Positions 34,932 through 45,113 of a DNA stretch of 64,000 nt are shown here, in pieces. The notes beneath the pieces are model-generated. The model saw only the letters and a program-made list of their open reading frames with translations, was not told the DNA's origin and made no database searches. The position numbers were made by a program, and so were the translations under genes. Source of the DNA: Desulfurococcaceae archaeon. GTDB taxonomy: Archaea > Thermoproteota > Thermoprotei_A > Sulfolobales > Desulfurococcaceae. The stretch spans positions 59,385-123,384 of the forward strand of contig JAPWUD010000002.1 in assembly GCA_028275705.1 (NCBI GenBank). The letters are read 5' to 3'. How positions within the stretch are numbered: position 1 is the first letter of the stretch; every line of letters begins with the position of its first letter.

Positions 34932-37178
34932 CTATCTCTTCCTCATTTTCAGCAAAACCACAGTAGCGATTAATACTATAACAATAACTATTACTGAGCT
35001 AATAGTTAGAATGCTGACCCCTCCTATCTGCGTAGTTGGCATTGCGGTAGGCGTAGTCATTGTTTGCGACTCCAAAGTACTTGTTGGAGTACTAGTTGTA
35101 TACGTAGAGGGATATGTAGTGGGGGAGGTCTGTGTAGTAGGTGTTATTGAAGTAGTTAGAGTGGTCTGAGTTGTTGGCGTAGTAGTTATTGGAATATTGG
35201 TTGTTGGAGTTGTTGATGGAGTTGTGGGTGGTGTCGTGGTTTCTTCAACTACTTCATATACGGGTTTCTCCGCTGGTGTTGCTCCCGGTGGATAGAATAC
35301 TACAACATACTTCTTAGTGGTTACTTTACCAGAGTTATCTCTCACCATGGCTGTTACCAGCGTTACAGCTTGTACTGGTGCCTTCATTGTAAGTTTCAAT
35401 GTTACTGTGATTTTATCTAGATCAGCTGTTAGCGAACTAGGTGTAAATGAGTAACTTAACTGCGTTCCATTAAACCCTATATTAATGCCGGATATGTCTA
35501 AACCACTTACGTCATCGGATATGTCAATATATAGTGTGAATGTTCTATTGAGAATGGGGGTTGTAGTGTATGTAATTTTAAGGATTGGCGGTTTCTCATC
35601 TATCAATCCCTGTATCAATAAACTGATTTTATTAGCCGCTGGTAGACTCATATTGATATATAAATATAGCTTGTCACCGAGAACCCTGTGGCTCTTAACA
35701 ATAATGCTTGCTCCACTTGTCGTGTTTACGACAAATGTTGGCTTTAGATCCCCACTCCACGGTAATGCTAGGAGAACTGTGTAGTTTGATGGCAGCCAAT
35801 CGCCGCTATTGGATACTTCAATATAGTAAGAGTATGGAGTTTTCACTACTTTACTCTTATAGAGAGATACTGGTATTGAGTTATAGGCTATCTTTGCAGT
35901 GCTGTTTTTAAAGCCTATAAATGTAGGTGGTTTGAATGGAAAGTCGAATTCACATGTGTCTAGTTTTAAGTCTACTACGAGGATCCCCTGGTACATTGAT
36001 GTACCGTGTGCTGTTGTAGTCATTGTTATGAAGTATGTTGTAGTATTCGTCCTTGTACTTGTATACTTCACGAATTGATCTTGGTGAATGTGCCCTGAGA
36101 ACACTATGGTGACATTGTAGTCCTCTATGAGTTTTAACACGTATCTAAATGCAGTCATATTTACACTCCAATAACTACTAACCGGTGTATTTGTGATATT
36201 CGGGGGTTGGTAGGGCTTTAACACTTCTTCGTCATCATACCTCGTCGTTAACTCCCCCTGGTAGTAGAACATTGGGTAATGCGTAACAATAATCTTGAAT
36301 GGTATGTAAGAGTAATTTGAAAGAGCCTCCTCCAAGAACTTTATTTCATCCCACGTAATTATATTCCCTGTGTTTTCATATGGAACAGTGTACACTCCTA
36401 TAATTACTAATTTGTCTCCAATTAATCTAACCCACCTAGTTGGACCAATAAACCTCCTATAGTTAATGCCGGGGTAGTCGTGGTTTCCCCCAACGCTTAA
36501 GACTGGGTAGTTGTAGAGGAGCATGTACCTAAATACCTGTGTATTCCTCATGTCAACCTCTGAGTCAATATCCTCTATATCACCACCCCAAATAATGAAG
36601 TCGGGGTTTAAGGCATTAGCCAGTAGGAATGCAGAAATTCTATTAACGTCTCCATCATATACGGTTCCAGGGCCAGCGCCGAAGTGTAGATCTGTCATGA
36701 AGACAATTCTCAATTTACTAAGATTACTTGATACTACCCAGAACGACCTCGGTATAATCACCTCTCTACCATCGCTCGTTATTAACGTGAAGTCGTATAA
36801 TCCACTCTTTGCGTCACGTGGAGCGCAAGTCTTCAGCAACCCCGAGCTAGTTTTCTCAATTGATACATTATATGACACTAAGTTAATTTCTTGTCTGAGG
36901 TCATCGTATACTATCCTCGATATATAGCCACCCTTTACATCTAGATCCTCAACAAGCTCAACGAATTGGCAATCACCTGGCTGTAAAGTGAGGGGGGCTC
37001 CCGGCCCAATGTTCTTAGTTGGAATAGGCGTGGCGAAATTGCCGTATGCTGGAATTTTTGACTGCTGACTTTGCACTTGACTCGTATCTATAGGGATTAG
37101 CGTTGCCAATACGAGGATTACTATGATGAGCCCTGTGAGTACAGGACCTAGATTCAAAGCCGCTTTCACAGTTAACAC
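34932..37178 (-). CDS. Secreted metallophosphatase (calcineurin-like) with stalk and membrane anchor
   Basis: N-terminal signal/anchor helix (about 9-30). Residues ~155-400 are a calcineurin-like phosphoesterase with all metal motifs: FMTDLHFG, IIWGGDIEDI, LSVGGNHDYPG, IIVTHYPMF and FSGHIHQDQF. Two beta-rich domains follow (about 400-630), then a Thr-rich stalk and a C-terminal membrane helix ending KMRKR. The protein thus acts outside the cell, most like purple-acid-phosphatase or nucleotidase relatives. Start GTG 37178 with TATA-like TTTTTATG ~20 bases upstream. First gene of the five-gene surface cluster. Confidence 0.82.
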   Translation of the reverse strand: MLTVKAALNLGPVLTGLIIVILVLATLIPIDTSQVQSQQSKIPAYGNFATPIPTKNIGPGAPLTLQPGDCQFVELVEDLDVKGGYISRIVYDDLRQEINLVSYNVSIEKTSSGLLKTCAPRDAKSGLYDFTLITSDGREVIIPRSFWVVSSNLSKLRIVFMTDLHFGAGPGTVYDGDVNRISAFLLANALNPDFIIWGGDIEDIDSEVDMRNTQVFRYMLLYNYPVLSVGGNHDYPGINYRRFIGPTRWVRLIGDKLVIIGVYTVPYENTGNIITWDEIKFLEEALSNYSYIPFKIIVTHYPMFYYQGELTTRYDDEEVLKPYQPPNITNTPVSSYWSVNMTAFRYVLKLIEDYNVTIVFSGHIHQDQFVKYTSTRTNTTTYFITMTTTAHGTSMYQGILVVDLKLDTCEFDFPFKPPTFIGFKNSTAKIAYNSIPVSLYKSKVVKTPYSYYIEVSNSGDWLPSNYTVLLALPWSGDLKPTFVVNTTSGASIIVKSHRVLGDKLYLYINMSLPAANKISLLIQGLIDEKPPILKITYTTTPILNRTFTLYIDISDDVSGLDISGINIGFNGTQLSYSFTPSSLTADLDKITVTLKLTMKAPVQAVTLVTAMVRDNSGKVTTKKYVVVFYPPGATPAEKPVYEVVEETTTPPTTPSTTPTTNIPITTTPTTQTTLTTSITPTTQTSPTTYPSTYTTSTPTSTLESQTMTTPTAMPTTQIGGVSILTISSVIVIVIVLIATVVLLKMRKR
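35030..35250 (-). repeat. Thr/Pro-rich stalk-coding low-complexity DNA
   Basis: Encodes TTTPPTTPSTTPTT, TTTPTTQTTLTTSITPTTQ and related runs in the metallophosphatase. It is the third such stalk within 6 kb on the same strand. Confidence 0.6.
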
Positions 37179-37250
37179 CCATTAATACATAAAAACACAC
37201 TAGTTAATAATAATCACTATGCTCATTGCCATTAGTGAGAGTGATTGTAA

Positions 37251-37715
37251 TTGCCAAGCGTGAGGAGAAGGGGGTTTGCCCACGAGAGAGATCTAGCTAG
37301 GAGGCTTTGGGAGAGGGGTTTTGCCGTTATGAGGGCTCCCGCGAGTGGGAGTAAAGCTAAGAGGCTACTATACCCCGATATTGTTGCTATTTATAGAGGG
37401 CATGTAGTTGCATTTGAAGTTAAGACTATTAAGGAGCCTAGGTCGATATACATTGACGGTGAACAAGTGGATAAGTTGATTGAATTCACTAAGCGCTCCT
37501 CGGGAGAGGCGTATATAGCCGTTAAAGTAGTGGGGTCTGGCGAGTGGGTCTTCATACCAGTCGATAAACTTGAGAAGACCAATAGTGGTAGATTCAAAGT
37601 GGGTAAAGACTTATTATCAACAGGGTTGAAGTTAGAGGCTCTAGTCTCGATCGTTAAGGGTGTTAAGAAATTATCTGATTTTAAGAGCAGTGAATCTACT
37701 CCTCCTTATACATAA
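37251..37715 (+). CDS. hjc: Holliday junction resolvase Hjc
   Basis: Endonuclease resolving four-way junctions. The N-terminus has RRRGFAHERDLARRLWERGFAVMRAPASGS with the first catalytic Glu (Glu12), and the nuclease core is LLYPDIVAIYRGHVVAFEVKT (Asp43, Glu56, Lys58), the D...ExK signature of archaeal Hjc. At 154 residues it carries a ~20-residue extension beyond the usual ~130. Start TTG 37251. The gene converges with the PIN-domain ATPase gene and the 3' ends overlap by 20 bases. The Sulfolobus homologue of that ATPase is known to work on Holliday junctions. Confidence 0.92.
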   Translation: MPSVRRRGFAHERDLARRLWERGFAVMRAPASGSKAKRLLYPDIVAIYRGHVVAFEVKTIKEPRSIYIDGEQVDKLIEFTKRSSGEAYIAVKVVGSGEWVFIPVDKLEKTNSGRFKVGKDLLSTGLKLEALVSIVKGVKKLSDFKSSESTPPYT

Positions 37716-39264
37716 TCCTAAATTGAGCTCCCTCCTTCTCACACAGCTTCCTTGCACGCAGTATTTTACGCCTGTATCTCTTCAATTGATCTTTATTCAA
37801 CTCCACAATTACACCCTCTTCACTAGACTTTACCTCTACACCTGGAAGCATTGACTTCACTTTATCAACGAGTTCAAACCACCTACCACCCTTCTCCCTT
37901 AGTTTCCTGACTGGCACTACAACTGTTTGCTCACCGAATGTGTATATCTCGTATTCTAGCTCACCGGTTAGGAAGTCCCTCACCTCGATAACGGGTCTGG
38001 ACAACTCTGCTTCACGGAGGCCTGTTGGTAGCTTAACAGTCATTCTCAACTCATAGACTCTCTCCACTACTCCATTCCTAATGAATATCACAGTGTCTAC
38101 TATGGAGGGTATCATACCTAACTCTACTCTACCAATGAACCTCTGTATAGCGTCTATAGGGGACGTAGCGTGGACAACTCCGATCATTCCTATACCGGCT
38201 AACCTGAGGTCAGCGTATAGTTTGAAGTCTTCATCAGTCCTCATTTCATCGAAAACAGTGTAGTCCGGCCTAGACAATAATAGTATGTCGTGGAGTTCCC
38301 CTAGAGTAGCGTAGTGTTTGCTATACTGTGTAATCTCGTCTGGAAGTATCATGTCGCGTGGTGATTCAACGGTTTTAACTACTTTCCCCATCCTCATATA
38401 GTACTCTGCAAGAGCTTGTGCAAAAGTTGTTTTACCCATGCCCGGGGCTCCAGCGATTAATATCCCTTCAGCTCTCTCGTGAAACCTCTTGATTAACTCA
38501 GGGGGTAGATTATACTCCTCTAACTTAAGCCTCTTCACAGGTCTTACAATCGTCAACTCCCATCCATCGCTAAGTGGTGGCCTTACGATTATGATTCTAT
38601 ACTCACCAAGCTGCACTATCGTAGAGCCAAGTCTATCTATCTCGATGAATGCATCACTCCTCCTCCTAGCCTCTTCAATGACCTCACTTGCAACTCTCTC
38701 AACAAACTCTCTTGAAAGCCTCTCTTCAGAGAGCCTTAAATACCTCCAGTCACCGGGTTTACCCTTCTTAGCAACAACGAAAGACCCCTCCTTTAAGTGG
38801 ACACTCATTGTCTCCTCATCGAAGTACCTCTCAAATAACAACCCCTTCTCCTCCCTCCTACTGACATATAGAGCCTGCAATCCAAGAGACCTACACAAGT
38901 CGTAGATCACGGCGTCACCAGTTAAAACAACACCCCCCAAGCTCATAGCTAGTTCTCTAACCGCACTATTGGCCTCCATGATTAATGCTTCCTCCGCCTC
39001 ATCACCCCTAATCCTCAGCTTTTCACCAGTAATCTCAAGTGTGACTAATCCCCTACCATGAAGCTCACCAAGCCTCTTAAGCTCTTTCAACCCAGCAAAT
39101 GCAACACCCCTCCCCTTCAGTGCAAATAATTCAAGCAGTTGAACTATAGACCTGTGAACAATAATTCTACCACTAACTACACCCTCCTCCACAAGTCTAC
39201 TCACAGCTCCTTCAACCACAGCAGCATAGTCCGGTATGTACACATTTTCACCAGCTATTTTCAA
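37696..39264 (-). CDS. pina: PIN-domain ATPase PINA (Holliday junction migration)
   Basis: Domain order: N-terminal PIN-like domain (1-140, YIPDYAAVVEGAVSRLVEEGVV and LTGDAVIYDLCRSLGLQALYV), a VirB11/type-II-secretion-like ATPase (Walker A GAPGMGKTT at 272-280, PDYTVFDEMRTDEDFKLYADLRLAG and GVVHATSPIDAIQRF), and a C-terminal KH-like domain (~450-522). This is COG1855. The Sulfolobus islandicus protein is a hexameric ATPase that interacts with Hjc and the Hjm helicase and remodels forks and junctions. Adjacent to hjc here, tail to tail, which supports the link. Start ATG 39264. Confidence 0.9.
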   Translation of the reverse strand: MKIAGENVYIPDYAAVVEGAVSRLVEEGVVSGRIIVHRSIVQLLELFALKGRGVAFAGLKELKRLGELHGRGLVTLEITGEKLRIRGDEAEEALIMEANSAVRELAMSLGGVVLTGDAVIYDLCRSLGLQALYVSRREEKGLLFERYFDEETMSVHLKEGSFVVAKKGKPGDWRYLRLSEERLSREFVERVASEVIEEARRRSDAFIEIDRLGSTIVQLGEYRIIIVRPPLSDGWELTIVRPVKRLKLEEYNLPPELIKRFHERAEGILIAGAPGMGKTTFAQALAEYYMRMGKVVKTVESPRDMILPDEITQYSKHYATLGELHDILLLSRPDYTVFDEMRTDEDFKLYADLRLAGIGMIGVVHATSPIDAIQRFIGRVELGMIPSIVDTVIFIRNGVVERVYELRMTVKLPTGLREAELSRPVIEVRDFLTGELEYEIYTFGEQTVVVPVRKLREKGGRWFELVDKVKSMLPGVEVKSSEEGVIVELNKDQLKRYRRKILRARKLCEKEGAQFRIMYKEE

Positions 39265-39338
39265 AGTCTACACCAATACACATCGCTATTGATTATAGAA
39301 TTGTTAATTGTTCTTATATATGGAGTTAGAGAAAAATG

Positions 39339-40670
39339 TTAAAGTAGCTTACGCTTTGATTCCTCAAGGAACATGTCTATGTACTCCCTAATTGTTGGGC
39401 CCTCTAAAACCCTAATTCGATACGTTACCCTCGCTACTGGTAAATTAGTTCTCACTAATCTCGTAATATCTGATGGAGTCCCAAGTATGATAGCATCCAC
39501 ACGTGCACGCACTATAGTCTCCTCTAAATCTCTCAACTGCTCTGGTGTATAGCCAGTGCTAGGCAGTACAGGGCCCATATGTGGGTATTCCTGATATATT
39601 TTCTTAAAGAAGCCCACTGCGAATGAGCGCGGGTCTACTACTTCCGCTCCATACTTCAATGCGGCAACATACCCAGCAGCATATGGTAATCCACCATGAG
39701 TTACTGTTGGTGAATCCTCTACAACTAAAACTCTCCTACCGGATACCAATTCCGGCTTGTCAAGTTCCACCTCGCTCGCAGCCACTGTAATGTATGCTCT
39801 TGGATTAACCGACTTAACATTTCTCTTAATTTCATCTATAGCTCCCGGTCTCGCTTGATCGGCTTTATTGATGATCACGGCGTCGCTCAACCTCAAATTA
39901 ACCTCCCCTGGATAAGCACCGACCTCGATCCCAGGCCTCATAGCGTCAGCTACAACAATAGAGAAATCTGGGTTGTAGAATGACCAGTCATTATTCCCTC
40001 CATCCCATAATACTACGTCATTCTCCCTCTCAACAACCTGGAGTATCTTCCCATAATCTACACCAGCGTATACATAAAACCCCATTCTTAAATACGGCTC
40101 GTACTCCTCACGCTCCTCAATGCTACAGTTATACCTATCGAGGTCTTCTATTGAGTGAAATACTTGGACTGCAGATTTCTCTAAGTCGCCATATGGCATT
40201 GGATGCCTAACAATACCCACGCGTAATCCACGCCTCTTAAGCTCCAATGCCACCTCGCGTGAAACAGTACTTTTTCCAACACCTGTTTTAACCCCCAATA
40301 CAGCTATTACCGGCTTCGAGGACTCCAGCGTTGTCTCCGAGGGCCCAATTATCCTAAATGACAATCCACGTGATAAGATCCTCGATAACACCCTCCCAAG
40401 CTCACTATATGTTAAATCACTATACGCTAATACTGCTTCATCAACTCCATAAGTCTCAACAATATCCTCGAGTTTCTCAAGGCTAATAATTGGAATGCCA
40501 TCGGGGTATAATTCACCAGCTAGTGATGGTGGATACCTCCTACCAGAAACCCCTGGTATTTGTGTTTGTAGGAAAGCAATTACCCTATACTCGGGGTTGT
40601 TTCTAAAGACCATGTTGAAGTTGTGGTAGTCCCTTCCACTAGCACCTATAATAACTACTTTTCTAACCAT
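39339..40670 (-). CDS. Cyclic 2,3-diphosphoglycerate synthetase-family NTPase (COG2403)
   Basis: Residues 1-110 form a Rossmann-like domain (VVIIGASGRDYHNFNMVFRNN, then IPGVSGRRYPPSLAGELYPDGIPI). The second domain is a P-loop NTPase with GVKTGVGKST (126-135), LWDGGNNDWSFY as a Walker-B-like region, and VIINKADQA like a G4 motif. Proteins with this exact N-terminal signature are annotated as cyclic 2,3-diphosphoglycerate synthetase in Thermococcales; the methanogen enzyme makes cDPG, a thermostabilising solute. Function in Desulfurococcales is unproven. Start ATG 40670; next gene upstream is PEP synthase, also linked to 2-/3-phosphoglycerate metabolism. Confidence 0.75.
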   Translation of the reverse strand: MVRKVVIIGASGRDYHNFNMVFRNNPEYRVIAFLQTQIPGVSGRRYPPSLAGELYPDGIPIISLEKLEDIVETYGVDEAVLAYSDLTYSELGRVLSRILSRGLSFRIIGPSETTLESSKPVIAVLGVKTGVGKSTVSREVALELKRRGLRVGIVRHPMPYGDLEKSAVQVFHSIEDLDRYNCSIEEREEYEPYLRMGFYVYAGVDYGKILQVVERENDVVLWDGGNNDWSFYNPDFSIVVADAMRPGIEVGAYPGEVNLRLSDAVIINKADQARPGAIDEIKRNVKSVNPRAYITVAASEVELDKPELVSGRRVLVVEDSPTVTHGGLPYAAGYVAALKYGAEVVDPRSFAVGFFKKIYQEYPHMGPVLPSTGYTPEQLRDLEETIVRARVDAIILGTPSDITRLVRTNLPVARVTYRIRVLEGPTIREYIDMFLEESKRKLL

Positions 40671-40826
40671 TTAAACACCTCTTCTCTGGTAAAAATATAT
40701 ACACGTATAGATAAGTATAGATAAGGTTAAATATTGCTTTCAACTGAGCGTCCGGATTTAGTTAATATTAATTGTGCTATGATTTATTAAAGAGATAAAA
40801 AGAAAATTACTTAGTTCAATATCTAC

Positions 40827-43361
40827 TTAAATGTTTAACTTATCTATTTTCTCCATTAGCTTCTCTAGTCTCTCAAGCATTATCTTTCTCTCGATTGATG
40901 CTACAAGTCTCCTTGTCGCTACAACTGCATCTGGATTCACGCTAATACTGTCAATCCCCTCCCTCACTAGGAACTCAACAATCTCTGGGTATACACTTGG
41001 TGCTTGTCCACAAATACTAACTGTTTTACTCTTCTTGTGAGCACCCCTAATAATCATGCTAATTGCCTTCAACACCGCTGGGTCTCTCTCATCGAAGTAG
41101 CCCATTTCCGCAAGTATATTGCTGTCTCTATCAGCTCCTAGAACAAGCTGTGTTAAGTCATTACTACCAATACTGAATCCATCAACAAGCTCTGCGAATT
41201 CCTCCGCTAATAACGCGATACTTGGTACTTCAGCCATAATCCAGACTTTAAAGTCCTTACTCCTCTTCAACCCCTCCTCCTCCATAATCTTCAATACATC
41301 CTCAACCTCCCACAGAGTCCTCACGAATGGTAGCATAACCCATACATTTGTTAATCCATACTCCTCTCTAACCTTCTTAATTGCTCTAACCTCTAGCCTA
41401 AAGCCGGGTGCATAGCCAGGGTGAATATACCTCGATACACCCCTCCACCCAATCATTGGGTTCCTCTCGTCTGGCTCATACTTCTCACCACCCTTCAACC
41501 CCCTATACTCATTCGTCTTGAAGTCGCTGAATCTCACAACTACAGGCCTTGGATAAATAGCCTGTGCAACCTTCGCTATTCCATCAGCTAGTTTATTAAT
41601 GAATAATTCAGGTTGCTTTGTCTCAATAAGGTACATTGGGTGGTATCCAACCCAGTCGCTAATGATGAACTCTATTCTCATTAATCCAATTCCATCGAAA
41701 GGCAGATCTTTATACTTCTCAATAGCGTCTGGCTCACCTAGATTCATGTAGATCTTTGTAGACGTCACTGGGTATAGTGGGAGTAGTTGCTCGGGGCTAA
41801 TGCCAACAGCTGCAACAACACCTGCTGCAGGCGCGGCAACCTCAACCTTGGGCTTCACGAGGTCTTCGACAATGCCTTCATATACAACACCTCTACTAGC
41901 ATCTACAGTGATCTCTAAACCTGTTTGAATAACCTTGGTTGCATTACCCGACCCAACTATACATGGAATACCAAGCTCTCTACTTACAATTGCAGCGTGA
42001 CTAGTCATTCCACCCTCATCTGTAATTATCGCGGCTGCCTTCTTCATTAATGGCACCCAGTCAGGGTCTGTCATCTTAGTGATCAATACATCTCCCTGCT
42101 TAAACTCCATAGCCTCAGGGCTCTTGGGGTCGAATAAAACTCTTGCAACTCCAGCAGCTACACCAGGGCTAGCTGGTAATCCCCTCACGAGTACCCTGGC
42201 TTCCGCAAGCCTAACCGTCTTCTTGGCTGGTGGAGCTACGGCTACAGCTTCAACTTTGGCTGTTTCCTTAACTTTCTTGACACTCCAGTAAGTCTCAGGC
42301 CTAGCCTGCACAATGAATACATTGTTTGGGAATGGTATATCATAGTCTATTGCCCACTCGATGTCCATGTGTTTACCGTAGTGCTTGTAGATGAGTTCAC
42401 CTAGTTCAGCTAGTCTTTTAACCTCATCCTCAGTCATTGCCGGCATATCTGGCTTTGCTATCTCTGCTAGCGGTATTGTTGGATCAACACCCTCCTCGCT
42501 TACCCATTTACCTTTCACATCATCCCACTTCAAGTGTATGTTTGTACCGTATGCTGGGTCAAACGCTATCATATATGTCTTCCTATTGATCTTCCTCTCA
42601 ATGATCTTAAATGACCTCCTCTCTACAACGTATTCATCTGGAGTTACTTTACCCGCAACAGTGGCTTCACCAAGCCCCCAGCTACCCTCAATAACTATTA
42701 CATTCTCATCTCCCGTTACTGGGTGAAGTGTAAACATTACTCCAGCAGCTTTACTATTAACCATCTTCTGTACCGTTACACTCATGTGCGTCCTCTCATG
42801 TGGTATTCCATGAGCCACTCTATAGAACGTTGCTCTCGCAGTGAATAAACTAGCCCAACACCTCTTAACATGCTCAACTACTTTCTCAGCACCATATATG
42901 TTTAGATATGTATCCTGCTGACCGGCAAAACTCGCCTCTGGGAGATCCTCTGCTGTAGCACTACTCCTAACAGCTACTCTCAGTACCTTTGGATCCATGT
43001 TTAGCCTATTTGCAAGCTCATAGTAGCACTTCTTTATCTCCTCCTCAACTTCAGGAGGCATTGGCTCAGCTAGAATCATCTCCCTGATCTTCCTCGTCGT
43101 CTCCTCCAGCTCCTTCGTGTTATTAACATCTAGTTTCCGCAGCATTTCATATATTTTCGGACCTATTCCAGTCTTCTCGAGGAAGTATTTAAATGCATAG
43201 GCAGTAACAGCGAAGCCGGGGGGTACTGGAATGCCTGTAGCCATCATTTCTCCTAGATTAGCGTTTTTACCACCAACTAGTGGAGTATCCTCCTTCCTCA
43301 CTTCTTCAAGCCATAGTACAAATCTTGTCTCTTTACCACTCAACTTATACCACCTATTCAC
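40827..43361 (-). CDS. ppsA: Phosphoenolpyruvate synthase
   Basis: Converts pyruvate, ATP and water to PEP, AMP and phosphate; in hyperthermophiles it serves gluconeogenesis and possibly glycolysis. The N-terminal ATP-binding domain starts [46 protein letters not shown] is the nucleotide region; the swivelling phosphohistidine domain has [21 protein letters not shown] (His455); the PEP-binding C-terminal barrel has [37 protein letters not shown] and the SICGQAPS cysteine. Length 844 is normal. Start ATG/GTG at 43361, with a ~90-base leader region to the next gene. Confidence 0.95.
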   Translation of the reverse strand: MNRWYKLSGKETRFVLWLEEVRKEDTPLVGGKNANLGEMMATGIPVPPGFAVTAYAFKYFLEKTGIGPKIYEMLRKLDVNNTKELEETTRKIREMILAEPMPPEVEEEIKKCYYELANRLNMDPKVLRVAVRSSATAEDLPEASFAGQQDTYLNIYGAEKVVEHVKRCWASLFTARATFYRVAHGIPHERTHMSVTVQKMVNSKAAGVMFTLHPVTGDENVIVIEGSWGLGEATVAGKVTPDEYVVERRSFKIIERKINRKTYMIAFDPAYGTNIHLKWDDVKGKWVSEEGVDPTIPLAEIAKPDMPAMTEDEVKRLAELGELIYKHYGKHMDIEWAIDYDIPFPNNVFIVQARPETYWSVKKVKETAKVEAVAVAPPAKKTVRLAEARVLVRGLPASPGVAAGVARVLFDPKSPEAMEFKQGDVLITKMTDPDWVPLMKKAAAIITDEGGMTSHAAIVSRELGIPCIVGSGNATKVIQTGLEITVDASRGVVYEGIVEDLVKPKVEVAAPAAGVVAAVGISPEQLLPLYPVTSTKIYMNLGEPDAIEKYKDLPFDGIGLMRIEFIISDWVGYHPMYLIETKQPELFINKLADGIAKVAQAIYPRPVVVRFSDFKTNEYRGLKGGEKYEPDERNPMIGWRGVSRYIHPGYAPGFRLEVRAIKKVREEYGLTNVWVMLPFVRTLWEVEDVLKIMEEEGLKRSKDFKVWIMAEVPSIALLAEEFAELVDGFSIGSNDLTQLVLGADRDSNILAEMGYFDERDPAVLKAISMIIRGAHKKSKTVSICGQAPSVYPEIVEFLVREGIDSISVNPDAVVATRRLVASIERKIMLERLEKLMEKIDKLNI

Positions 43362-43453
43362 GTGGATTGGATTATGCTGGGGGTTTATAAATCTATGTAA
43401 ATAAATTTACATATCTCACCGTGATGTTAACCCACTTTCATCCTACAACTACA

Positions 43454-45004
43454 CTATCTCCTCTTCTCTCGTTTTTTAGGTAGTGAGTAGTGCCTCTCAA
43501 GCGTTGTTTTCAACGCCATATAGTAGTGCCAAGCACTCCTCTTTAGAGAAGAGACTTTCTCACCCCGAAGTATACTGGATAGCGCTTTAGATCTCCTCAC
43601 ATACTTCTTAGCCCCCTTATCATCAAACTCTAATAGAGAAGACAATACTACCGCATGCAAGTCTTCAACTTCATTGAGTCTACTAGCTATTAATCGATCC
43701 ACTTTCTCGACTTCCCCGAAATTATACTCCCCAAACTCGAAAACACTGGAGTTTACTAGTTGCCTCAAATAATCAATATTTGTCTGCAAACCACCCACTA
43801 CTACTTCGTATAGAGCTCTCTTAATCCTTGCAAAACAAGTCTTCCTATCTACACTCCAAGCAATAATCTTCGCGACAAGCTCCCTTGGTGGTGAAGTTAA
43901 ACCCTCATATAGTTCCGACTCAACCCATACACCAGGACCCCCTGGCTCCATGTAGTACTCAACTCTACCATTAGACTTCTCGCCAGTAATTGGGTTCTCA
44001 GCGTATATATTTGACTGAATTGCACATCCATCCACCGATATCTCCTCCTGCTTTAAACCAGTAACCTTGTAAAATGCGATCTCTAATTGCTTCTTTACAA
44101 TATCCCTCTTCAAGATCACTTCACTAGCAGAGTGTTCTGGTGATAAACCAGGGTTTAATTCAACAAAATACACTTTATCAGCTCTTGGGTCATACAGGAA
44201 CTCTACAACACCAGTGTTTTCATATCGTAGGCTCCGCGCCAATTGAACTGCATAGTCTAATATTATCTTCCTCGTTTCACTCTTCAATGAGGGTGAAGGT
44301 GCTTCAGTAAACAACCTACGGAATCTAGGTGATATAAGGCATTCCCGATCATAAAAATGAATAACTTTCTCCCTATCACCAATTACCTGCACCTCTACGT
44401 GTTTAGCACTAATAATGAATGGCTCAACATAGATTCTTGGATCTTTGAAAAACTTCGATGCAATAGACTTTGAATACTTATACTTATCTTCAACCTCCCC
44501 CTCACTATACACGACTCTAACTCCAATACCCCACTTACCAGCAACAGGCTTTAGAATCAATGGATATCCATACTCACCGGCAAACTCAATAACATCCTCT
44601 GGTTTTTCAACAACAAGCCATGGGAGTGTAGGTATACCAATTTTCTCAGCGTAAGTCTTCAAAGCTATTTTATCCCGTGCAACTGACACCATTGATTGAG
44701 GTGGACCAATAAATACAAGATCGCTGCGTATAATTTTTTCAGCGTACTCGGATTCATTCAATAATACACCATACCCTGGGTGAACACCATCAGCTCCAAG
44801 TTGTTGAGCAGCATAGATTACTTCATCAACGTCTTCATAACTGTGGATTTCAAAATCCTCGACAACGTACTTCCTATGAAGAGAATCCCTATCTGTATGC
44901 GTGTAGACTCCTAGAGGTGTAAATCCATTCTCTATTAATGTCCTTGCAATTCTAATTGCAACTTCTCCTCCAGCAGCTATTAACACTCTATATACCATCA
45001 CCAA
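43454..45004 (-). CDS. Degenerate biotin carboxylase-family ATP-grasp protein
   Basis: Clearly derived from the biotin carboxylase subunit (VLIAAGGEVAIRIARTLIENGF, GADGVHPGYGVL, RDKIALKTYAEKIGIPTLPW, HVEVQVIGD), and metal ligands Glu268, Glu282 and Asn284 are kept. But the usual EMNTRIQVEHPVTE motif reads ELNPGLSPEHSASE (Arg292 of E. coli becomes Gly286; Gln and Val change too, Glu290 is kept), ECRINAED reads QSNIYAEN (Arg338 becomes Asn332), the glycine-rich loop reads AGKWGIGV, and the Gln/His/Lys bicarbonate-site segment is changed. It may no longer carboxylate biotin. The C-terminal ~60 residues are a basic tail. Start GTG/ATG at 45004. Confidence 0.83.
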   Translation of the reverse strand: MVMVYRVLIAAGGEVAIRIARTLIENGFTPLGVYTHTDRDSLHRKYVVEDFEIHSYEDVDEVIYAAQQLGADGVHPGYGVLLNESEYAEKIIRSDLVFIGPPQSMVSVARDKIALKTYAEKIGIPTLPWLVVEKPEDVIEFAGEYGYPLILKPVAGKWGIGVRVVYSEGEVEDKYKYSKSIASKFFKDPRIYVEPFIISAKHVEVQVIGDREKVIHFYDRECLISPRFRRLFTEAPSPSLKSETRKIILDYAVQLARSLRYENTGVVEFLYDPRADKVYFVELNPGLSPEHSASEVILKRDIVKKQLEIAFYKVTGLKQEEISVDGCAIQSNIYAENPITGEKSNGRVEYYMEPGGPGVWVESELYEGLTSPPRELVAKIIAWSVDRKTCFARIKRALYEVVVGGLQTNIDYLRQLVNSSVFEFGEYNFGEVEKVDRLIASRLNEVEDLHAVVLSSLLEFDDKGAKKYVRRSKALSSILRGEKVSSLKRSAWHYYMALKTTLERHYSLPKKREKRR

Positions 45005-45113
45005 ACCCCGCTAAACTAAACCCTCTAAAGTTAAATAGAGTGCGTAAATCAAAGACCATTATACTCTTAAGTGTAAAAATATTTTATAATAGAAAATGAT
45101 AGAGGTTTTATTG

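Noticed and set aside
32950..35250. Repetitive DNA that could be mistaken for tandem or CRISPR repeats
   Set aside because: It is codon-level low complexity encoding Thr-rich stalks inside long open genes; there are no identical repeats with unique spacers.
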